From Zygnema cylindricum (Eukaryota; Streptophyta; Zygnematophyceae; Zygnematales; Zygnemataceae), in NCBI GenBank assembly GCA_037447655.1, contig JBBHKE010000216.1, positions 5,001 to 20,000 of the forward strand: 15,000 nt of DNA. The letters are read 5' to 3'. The notes beneath the pieces were generated by a model, which saw only the letters and a list, made by a program, of their open reading frames with translations, did not search any database and had not been told where the DNA came from. How positions within the stretch are numbered: the stretch's first letter is position 1; each line of letters begins with the position of its first letter. Shown here piece after piece: positions 1 through 8,443 of the stretch. The position numbers and the translations under genes are program-made.

Positions 1-297
1 TAAACCCAATTCAACCCATTAAACCCATTTAAAACCCATTTAAACCGATTCAAAACTGATTTTAAAACTAGTTTAACCCATTTAAAACCCCTTTAAAACT
101 ATTTTAACCCAGTTAAAACCCATTTAAACCCATTCAAAAGCCATTTGAAAACCGTTTAAACCCACTGAAAAACCACTTAAAACCCATTTAAACCCATTTA
201 CACACTGCTTAAACGCAATTAAATCCATTTAAACCCTTTTAAACACTTTTTGAACACTATTTGAACGCAATTAAACCCATTTAAACCCATTTACTTA
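1..297. repeat. Degenerate minisatellite, about 10-bp unit aaacccattt
   Basis: About 28 imperfect units of aaacccattt/ttaaacccat run head to tail with a period of 10-11 bp. It resembles the plant telomere repeat only in its AAACCC core. The unit length and the constant ATTT spacer separate it from CCCTAAA arrays. The left end continues out of the window. Confidence 0.85.
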
Positions 298-363
298 CTT
301 GAATTAAGAAGGAATCCATCGCAGGGAGGGCAAAGTCGCGAACTTGAGGGTTCGAGTGAAGAC

Positions 364-476
364 TTAAAAAAAAAAAAACAAAAAAAAAAATGCAATCAAA
401 AACTTGAAATGAAAAAAAAGAAAAAAAGTAAAATGTAATAAAAAACTTGAAATGTAATAAAAAACTTGAAATGAAA

Positions 477-493
<17 letters not shown>
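364..493. repeat. A-rich tract with short tandem copies of an aaaacttgaaatg unit
   Basis: At least four copies of aaaacttgaaatg lie between about 398 and 480, two of them inside a perfect 19-bp repeat that includes gtaataa. They are separated by runs of A. A further copy (agaaacttgaaatg) follows the TA array at about 554. No coding potential. Confidence 0.75.

Positions 494-546
<53 letters not shown>
494..546. repeat. (AT)n microsatellite
   Basis: Uninterrupted alternating A/T of about 53 bp directly after a run of A. It is expected to be length-variable and to extrude as a cruciform. Confidence 0.95.
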
Positions 547-548
<2 letters not shown>

Positions 549-979
549 TAATCAGAAACTTGAAATGAAAGAAAAAAGGGAAAACAATCTCAAATCAAAA
601 TCCGAAAGAAAAGGCAACTTTTCCAAAAAAAATCAGACAAAAAAAAAAAAAAATGCTGCAAATTTTGCGAGGAAAAATAAAACAAGAAACGTACCAAAGA
701 GATTGGAGAGAGGTAAAAAGAGGGAGAGCATCCTCCAACAGAAAAAGCCAAAAAAGGACAGCATGTCGCGCTAAAAGACGAAGACTTGCTGTTTTTTCCA
801 AACAAAAAAGACATAAATAGTGACCAGTTTCAAATTCTACAAGAGATTGGTTAAAAAAATGAAAAAGTTTTGGAATATCTCGCAGGAACGGAATTTTCCT
901 TCCAAAATCTCACAAAAGATGAACAAAAGACAAGGAAAAATAAGAAAAAGTGCAGCTAGTGAACACTTTTTAGGCTACA

Positions 980-1258
980 TGTTGCATATGCATATATACA
1001 TAACACATATATATACATAATATATATAAATATATATGCATACACAAACATGTATATATAGACATAAGTATAAATATACATAATATACATATGTATAAAA
1101 TGTACATGTATGCATAAATATGAATATATACATGAAGTTTAAAATGTGTGTATATATAGTATATATTCATACATATATATACATATATATGAATATATTT
1201 AGACATATACATATGCACAGATATATGTAAAAATGTATATATAGATACACATATCCAT
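980..1258. repeat. Imperfect TATA/CATA-type microsatellite region
   Basis: Mixed units of tatata, catata and tgtata occupy almost the whole interval. Minus-strand frames here translate to Y/I/H/M-rich peptides, which are repeat artefacts. Confidence 0.85.
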
Positions 1259-1261
1259 ATT

Positions 1262-1640
1262 ACTAAGCGCGGAGTGTCCAACGTCCATCTGTTTGTCCGT
1301 GACTTCCTGTGACTTTCCGTGACTTTTTCAATTCAAGGGCAGTCACCGTGAGTGCCATGACATGCTTCGCTGGCAAGAAGCGTGACACATTGTCACGCCA
1401 CCCTAGAGGTGACACGCCGCCGACGTGACACACGGTGATGCACCTTGTGACGTGAACTTCGCGATTCTTTGCGATTCTTCGGACGTGACGGGCGGTGATG
1501 TCGCCGTTGCGAACGCTGAGGTGACATGTGTTGCTTCATGATACTTCCTTCAAGTGTCCGTTCCTCCGTCCGTTTGTGAGTGGTTGCTTCGAGGGCAAAC
1601 AACGTGACTGCCGTGATATGACACAATGTGTGTCGGTTTC
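1262..1640. repeat. GC-richer block with many dispersed GTGAC motifs
   Basis: Base composition changes sharply from the AT arrays on both sides. GTGAC or its complement recurs about a dozen times at irregular spacing, often as cgtgac. One perfect hairpin lies at 1381-1397 (arms cgtgaca and tgtcacg, 3-nt loop). The one longer minus-strand frame (1650-1393) is S/R/H-rich and has no recognisable domain. Possibly an old satellite or a transposon fragment. Confidence 0.55.
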
Positions 1641-1825
1641 GGGCAGTCAAACATTTTTAAGCAAATTTTCTACTGTTGGATTTTTCTTGAAAAGGAGCAA
1701 TATATGACGAGTGAGAATAAAAAAGAACTTTGTGATGAGAATAAAATTTTTGTGTCCCCATGTTGGTTGCATCCATATTGGCTATGTTGTTGGGTCGTAC
1801 GTAACACGTGCCGTGTATTAGTGTA

Positions 1826-1988
1826 GATATATGTATACAATGTATATGTACATATATGTATATATGTGTGTGTGAGTGTGTGTGTGTCTGTGTGTAATAA
1901 TAAATAATAAAGAATATCATATAAAATAATATACAATATAATATATATGTGATAAAATATTACACATTATTACACATAAAAATATATT

Positions 1989-2078
<90 letters not shown>

Positions 2079-2136
2079 GTAAATATGTATATATATGTAT
2101 ATATGTATATATATATGTATATATATATATACACAT

Positions 2137-2180
<44 letters not shown>

Positions 2181-2290
2181 GCATAATATATATATATATT
2201 TTATATATATATATACACATATATACATATATACATATATATATGTCATATATACATATGTATGTATATATGCATAGATATGCATAATAC
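1826..2290. repeat. Compound TG / TATA / (AT)n microsatellite
   Basis: A GT-rich stretch (about 1864-1893) is followed by TA-rich DNA with a pure (AT)n run at about 2002-2064. After that come tatatg/catata units to about 2290. Overlapping tyrosine/isoleucine frames on both strands are translations of this repeat. Confidence 0.9.
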
Positions 2291-2484
2291 ATGTATTTAT
2301 GTATTAGCTTCCTTATCAATTTCCGGGATTGAATTTCCTGCTAAACTTTTCCCAGAAAATAAAAAAATCAAAAATATTGGTCTTCACGAATTTCCTACTC
2401 AGTAAACATATCAAAGGTTAAAAACTAAAAATTCAAAATTAATTGGAATCAAAAACTGAAAAAAAACAAAAATCGGTGTCTAAC

Positions 2485-2571
2485 CTTTTACGACATCATA
2501 TCTCGAATGTTCTCCAAATGTAATTGAACCTTTCACATAAAAGTATATTTTCTTTGAATTCTCCACGGTTC
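2485..2571 (-). CDS. Exon 4 of the HEAT-like gene
   Basis: The acceptor CTCTTTTCAG|GAACC starts the exon at 2571. Its first two bases complete the Gly codon left by exon 3. The 87 nt encode TVENSKKIYFYVK followed by GSITFGEHSRYDVVK. The exon ends AAAAG|GTTAGA at 2485/2484, phase 1. Unspliced, the frame would stop two codons later at TAG (2482-2480), so this could instead be the protein's end. The donor and the abrupt length argue for a further exon beyond the left edge. It lies 6 kb from exon 3 because of the inserted retrotransposon, so only phase and continuity tie it to the gene. Confidence 0.6.
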
Positions 2572-5500
2572 CTGAAAAGAGGGAGGGAGAGAGGGAGATG
2601 GAGATGGAGATGGAGAGGGAGAGAAAGAGAATGAGAATGCGAGAGAGAGAAAGAGAAAGAAAGAAAAAGTGAAAGTGAGAGAGAGAGCGAAAAGGAAGGG
2701 AGAGAAAAAAGAAAGAAGAATGAGAAAAAGAGAATGAGAGAGAATGAGAGAGGGAGAGAAAGAGGACGAGAATGCGAATGAGAATGCGAGAGAGAAAAAG
2801 AGAGAGAAAGGGAGAGGAAGGAGTGAGAGTGAGAAAGAGAATGAGAGAATGAGAGAGATGGAGATGGAGAGGGAGAGAGATATTGCAGCAGATGACATGG
2901 CAGCAGATAAAGTAGGAAGGAAAAGAAAAAATGGAAAGGACAGAAGAGGGCAAAAACAAAATAGCTTTTGATTGAAAAAGGTTAAAAGGTACAACAGTTT
3001 GAGATCGTTAAGTAGGGAAGAGAATGTCACGAAGTGACTTCTCAAGGTCTAGAAACCGTAGATGCACAAAATGCCGAAAGGGCAAGAAGATCTCTAATTA
3101 GGCGGCGGACAGTTTAGGATCTGATCTGTCACTAGATGCTAAGCTGAACGCTTTAAAGTAAACAAAAAGAACAGACTGACTAATAACGTGAACTAGAATA
3201 AGAAAGCTAACTAAATGACGAAAACTGGAATGCTAGTTTTCGTTATTAAATAAAACCAGAAATAACAAAAAATTAAGACAGGCTTCTAGCAGAGGCCTAA
3301 GGCTTATAAATCAAGGTGAGCTTCTAGCAAAGTACTAAGTCCAACACCCCCCCGCTTTGTTAGAAGCGAAGACCAGAGGAGTGTCGATGTTGTTCAAACT
3401 GAGGCCGAGGAAGAGCCATGGTGAGGAAATCGGCCAGTTGCCGGGCGGTGGAACAGTAAGTGAAGGTGACCTGGCCAGCGGCAATGGCATCACGTGTAAA
3501 GTGATATTGAATATCAATATGCTTCATTCGCCGGTGATGCACTGGGTTACCCATGAGGGCAAGGGCGCCCTGGGAGTCGCAAAAAATGATAGTGGCAGAT
3601 GGGCGAGGAGAGTGGAGGTTGGCGAGAAGACCGTGAAGCCATAGAGCCTCTTTGGTGGCATGAGTTGCGGCCATGTATTCCGCTTCGGTGGAGGATAGGG
3701 CAACTGTGGTTGCTTTTTGGACGCCCAAGAGATGAGAGCGCCATTAAGGCCGAAGCAAACACCGGTGGTGGAGCGGCGTGGGTCCAAATCGCCCCCCCAA
3801 TCAGCATCGCAGAAGCCAACCAGATCGGGGGAGGAGGAGCCAGAGAAGGTGAGCTTGAGGGATTTAGTACCCTGGAGGTACCGGAGAACCCTCTTTGCAG
3901 CAAGGAGATGGTCATCTGTGGGGTTAGAGACAGAGACATATTGACTGAGCTGTCCTACAGCTACAGCTATATCCGGGCGAGAGCCTGTCATAGCATACAT
4001 CAGGCTGCCCACAATGGATCGATATAAATCATGAGTAGCTCCGTGGACAGGCCCACCAGAGTTTTTAATGAGTTTTACATTGGGGTCTTAAGGAGTGGAG
4101 ATAGGATTGCAATCTGACATGGAAAAACGGTGGAGAATTTCGGTTATGTATTTTTCTTGAGATAAGTAGAGAGATTTGGAAGGCCGGTCTCGCCAATAAA
4201 AATTCCAAGACAGTATTCTACTTCTCCTAAGTCAGTCATTGAAAAATGAAGATCAAGCATTGTTTTTAGTAAATGAATGAGGGGGAGAGAGGGGCTGGCT
4301 AATAGAAGGTCATCTACATAAATGACTAAGATGACAAGAGTGTCGGATTTACCTCGAAGTAAGAGACCGAAATCCGCATCAAGCTTGAGGAATCCCTCTT
4401 TGAGAAGAATTGCCTCCAGGTGTTTGTTCCATACGCGGGGGGCTTGTTTCAGACCATAGAGGGATTTGAGAAGCCGACAGACAAGGTGTTCTGTAGCGGG
4501 CGAGATAAAGCCCTCAGGTTGGCGGATAAAGATTTCCTCGTCCAATTTGCCATAAAGAAAGGCAGTTTGAACATCCATATGGTGGATGTGCCAGTCACGA
4601 GCGGCAGCAAGAGATAGACGTATACGAATTGAGGTGAATTTCGCGACAGGCGCATAGGTTTCATTGAAATCTACACCCTCTTTTTGCAGAAAACCCTTCG
4701 CAACGAAACGAGCTTTGTAGCGATCCAGGGTTCCATCTGCCTTCGTTTTGACGCGGAAGACCCACTTCGAACCAATGACCTTTCGGCCATGAGGGAGGGA
4801 GGTGAGTTCCCAAGTGCCATTCTTTTGTAAAGATGCAAATTCTGCATCTGTAGCAGATTTCCAAGAAGGAGCATCTGGACTGGACATGGCGGCAGAAAAT
4901 GATTGAGGGACAGGAATGTTGCAATGTTGGCAATGTTGGCAGTGCCATGGATTTGGCGAAGCTGTTGTGCATAGATGCATTCACTTTTGCGAATGGCAAG
5001 GGGAGTGTCAGTAGAAGGGGCTGCAGGAGAGGTTGACGGAATGAAATACGGAGAAGCAACGGGATTTATGGGGGAGAGAGAGTAAGGGTCAGAGTTTGTG
5101 CTTGGCAAGGGAGTGGACGATAAGAGATTGCCAGATGTGGATCTGATTAAGGGTAAAGGAGATATAGATAGAGAGGGGAGGGATGATGAGGGTATAGGGG
5201 AAGAAGTAAAAGGGATGACTGAGAGAGGTGAGGGTGAAGTGTTGGTCTGGAAGATAATGGGTGGAAGAGTACGGGAAGAGGCGGTAGAGGAAGTGGTGAG
5301 TTTGAGGAGGAGTGGAGTTTCGTTGAAGATGACATCACGACTTAAGATGACCCGACGTTTTTCTGAGAGCCAAATTCGATAGGCTTTGGATTCCGTCGAG
5401 TATCCGATTAGAACGCCGGATGTCGCCCGACTCTGCCATTTCCCGGCCGGCGTAAGGTTTTTAACCCAAGCGGTGCAGCCGAATATTCGGAGGTGAGAGA

Positions 5501-8378
5501 CGTCTGGTTTGTTGCCTGTCCAGGCTTCATAAGGCGTCACACCTGGAAGGGCGGAGGTCGGACAGAGGTTGCGTAGATAATTCGCATGGAAGGGCGGAGG
5601 TGGGACAGAGGTTGCGTAGATAATTCGCAGTCGTGACAGATTCCGCCCAAAAGATTGTGGGCAGTTTGGCGAAGTGCAACATGGAACGTGCCATGTTGAT
5701 AACGGTACGGTTATACCTCTCCGAAACTCCATTTTGTTGGGGGGTGTTAGGAACCATTGATTGATGAATGATTCCGTTAGTGGTGAGAAAGTTAGAAAAT
5801 TCCGTGGAGCAGTATTCCCCACCGTTATCAGTTCGGAGACATTTGATGCGGCAGTCAAGGGAGTTTTCAACCAATGACTTGTATTGTTGAAATATTTGAA
5901 ATGTTTCAGATTTTCGACGGAGGAGAAACAGGTGGCAAAACCGAGTTGCATCGTCTATGAACGAAACAAAGTAGGGTGCGCCAGTGTGACTGAGTACTGA
6001 CATCGGTCCACAAAGGTCATCGGTCCACAAAGGTCAGAGTGAATTAATGAGAGGGGACCGTTAGATTTGGATGTACTAGATGGAAATGAAGGACGAGTTA
6101 ATTTTCCTTTGACGCATCCTGAGCAAAAATCAAGATGTTTGTTTGGAAATGAGTCAAGGCCAGTGACAAGGCCTTTGCTCAATAATTGGAGGCTAGATGA
6201 GGACAAATGTCCGTATCGAAGATGCCATTTCCCAAATGCGTGGGGAGATGACGATGTAGCCATATTAGCAAATCCAACGGTTTGAAAGTTAAATAAGATG
6301 TAGATGGATCCGGATTTTATGCCGAGTCCAACCTGAGATTTTTGTGGGGAAAGGAAGGTAACAATTGTCGTAGAAAAGACAGCTGTGGCGCCTTGATGAA
6401 GTGCGGCGCCAACAGAGAATAAATTCTTTTTGAGACCGGGGACGAATAGTACATGAGAGAGAGAGATATTGCTGACGTGGCGGTGGTGAAACCGACAGTG
6501 GAAATTTGTCCGAAGTGAGTGGCAGTTAAGGCAACATTGTTGCCGAGCAAGATCGTCATAGGAGGACGAAGTGGCGATATGGATGTGAACCAATCGGAGC
6601 ATGAAGAGAGGTGATATGAAGCGCCTGAGTCAACGATCCAAGAATCGGACGACGTAGTTGAAATATCGGTAGATGAAGTGGAGACCGCCGATGTTGTAAG
6701 AGCAAATCCATAATCCGGTGGAGTTGGAGGATAATGGACAGCTGGCGAAGGTATAGGGACAGCTGGATTTGGAGGATGCATTGATTGACCGTATGAGTAA
6801 TGATGGTACAGATGGACAGCTGGGGGAACTTGTGGACCGTCGCCAATATTACCGTCGCCAATATTATTGTTGCCGTAGCCTGGAGTATGGACGAAGGGAT
6901 TGGTTGGCGCGAAATATTCTTGACCAGCAGGAAAAATAGCTTCGGCCGTGGAGGCGTGACCATGGTAAGGACCGCGTCCATTGTTGCGTCCTCGCCCTCC
7001 TGTACGGTCAAAACCTCCCTGTCGTTCAAGTTTCCGTCGAAGAGCAGGGCAATCTCAATGACGTGGGTGTTCTCACGGCAATAACGACAAGAGGAAATCT
7101 TAGGTGGACGGTTGGACGGAGCGATGGTTGCCAGAGCTACACCGGGAACCGGGGAAAGATTTCGCTTAGTTTCCTCATGGACCAGAGCGGCGGTAAGTGA
7201 CGGAATAGTGACAACTGTGGAAGAGTTGTCAATAGATGAAATAAGTGCAGAGTAGGAGGAAGGTAAGCTTGGGATCGCGGAAATGATATCTTCCTCCGAA
7301 ACTGACGCACCGATACTCTTGAGTCGGCCGGCAATGGATTTTACATTGTGGACGTACTGTTGAATAGATTCGATGTGAATTTTCTGACAAGTGTTCAACT
7401 GCCGACGAAGGAGGAGTTTGTTGAACCAGGATTTGACTTTGTACGCATTGGACAGCAATATCCAGGCGTCATGAGCTGAGTGGGCGTCGCATATGAGGTC
7501 AAGTTGGGTAGATTCAAGAGCTAAAACCAAACGAGAGTGCGCCTCCTCGTTCCTGAGAAGCCAGGCAGGTTTGGCAGTAGCATCGGAGGGCTCAGCCTCA
7601 CTACCGTTAATGATGGACCAGAGTTTCTTGCGGCGAAAAAGGTGCTCAATTTGATGTTTCCAACCATAGAAATCCGAGCCATTAAATTAAGCAACGGTAT
7701 TAGCATTGAAAGGCCCATAACCTATTGCAGCTGATGACATGGCAGCAGATAAAGTAGGAAGGAAAAGAAAAAATGGAAAGGACAAAAGAGGGCAAAAACA
7801 AAATAGCTTTTGATTGAAAAAGGTTAAAAGGTACAACAGTTTGAGATCGTTAAGTAGGGAAGAGAATGTCACGAAGTGACTTCTCAAGGTCTAGAAACCG
7901 TAGATGACCTGAACGGTCATCTGACACAAAATGCCGAAAGGGCAAGAAGATCTCTAATTAGGCGGCGGACAGTTTAGGATCTGATCTGTCACTAGAAAAG
8001 AACAGACTGACTAATAACGTGAACTAGAATAAGAAAGCTAACTAAATGACGAAAACTGGAATGCTAGTTTTCGTTATTAAATAAAACCAGAAATAACAAA
8101 AAATTAAGACAGGCTTCTAGCAGAGGCCTAAGGCTTATAAATCAAGGTGAGCTTCTAGCAAAGTACTAAGTCCAACAAGAGAGAGAGAGAGAAAGTGAAA
8201 GTGAATAAGAATGAGAGAGAGAAAGGGAAAGACAGAGCAAGAGAGAGCGAGAGAGAGAAAGTGAACGAGAATGAGAGAGAAACAGAGAAAAAGAGAATGA
8301 GAGAGAAAAAGAGAGCGAAAGAGAAAGAGAGTGGGAGAATGAGAGAGAAAGTGAGAGAAAGAGAAAAAAAAGAGACAA

Positions 8379-8443
<65 letters not shown>

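Larger units (their letters stand above)
1..2484 (-). other. Putative intron 4, left end outside the window; simple-repeat rich, no coding seen
   Basis: Downstream of the exon 4 donor I see no segment with coding character in any frame. The stretch holds a degenerate 10-bp minisatellite (1-297), A-rich and (TA)n tracts, long TATA-type microsatellites and one GC-richer block (1262-1640). Long reading frames here are Y/I/H/T- or K-rich translations of repeats. An acceptor such as TTTTTTTTCAG lies about 35 nt after the donor, but that is too close to be used. If exon 4 is the last exon, this stretch would instead be 3' flanking DNA. Confidence 0.45.
5385..6459 (-). pseudogene. copia integrase with GAG-pre-integrase zinc domain, broken by two tandem duplications
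   Basis: The HHCC zinc domain spans WHLRYGH (about 6240) to CSGCVKGK (about 6115). The catalytic core has its first Asp in HSDLCGPM (about 6036), its second in LRTDNGGEY (about 5830), and its Glu in QQNGVSERYNRT (about 5720). A 17-bp direct duplication (6001-6034) repeats DLCGPM and shifts the frame. A 43-bp duplication (5544-5629) repeats the NYLRNLCPTSALP segment and shifts it again. After that RIFGCTAWV and GVLIGYSTESKAYRIW mark the C-terminal core. Integrase would join element DNA to the chromosome. Confidence 0.92.
2881..8177 (-). mobile_element. Ty1/copia LTR retrotransposon, full length but coding-defective, minus strand
   Basis: 5297 bp. In element order: LTR (8177-7723), primer-binding site (7722-7712), gag, protease, integrase, reverse transcriptase, RNase H, polypurine tract (3358-3347), LTR (3346-2881). 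Integrase precedes reverse transcriptase, which defines Pseudoviridae/copia against gypsy. The gag start lies about 6 nt past the primer-binding site and the pol stop about one base from the polypurine tract, so there is almost no untranslated internal sequence. The reading frame is broken about nine times, so this copy cannot make its own Gag-Pol. It shares the transcriptional direction of the host gene, so its LTR start and poly(A) signals act in sense. Confidence 0.97.
7723..8177 (-). repeat. 5' LTR of the copia element
   Basis: 455 bp. On the element strand it starts TGTTGGACTT and ends GCAATA, giving short imperfect inverted ends (TGTTG/CAATA). It differs from the other LTR by two substitutions over about 437 aligned bases. 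It also carries an 18-bp segment that the 3' LTR lacks, and lacks a 29-bp segment that the 3' LTR has. Confidence 0.97.

Noticed and set aside
1-297. Interstitial telomere
   Set aside because: The unit is about 10 bp with an ATTT spacer, not the 7-bp CCCTAAA or an 8-bp algal repeat.
1393-1650. Minus-strand S/R/H-rich frame as a possible exon 5
   Set aside because: No acceptor giving the right phase, no HEAT-like hydrophobic pattern, and the sequence is dominated by GTGAC repeats.
1917-2319. Overlapping 60-122 residue frames on both strands, rich in Tyr, Ile and His
   Set aside because: They are translations of TATA-type microsatellites, open in several frames at once with no non-repeat sequence.
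2884-2890. Setting the LTR end at TGCAG (plus strand) to obtain TG...CA termini
   Set aside because: Both LTRs share three further bases (tat), the primer-binding site abuts the longer end exactly, and only the longer end gives a 5-bp target duplication.
2533-3045. Minus-strand Ser/Leu/Phe-rich frames of 159-170 residues
   Set aside because: Mostly GA-tract translation plus LTR. Only the last 87 nt of one frame (2571-2485) have splice borders and coding character, kept as exon 4.
3357-7084. Plus-strand frames opposite the retrotransposon
   Set aside because: Shadows of the minus-strand gag-pol; none has a domain.
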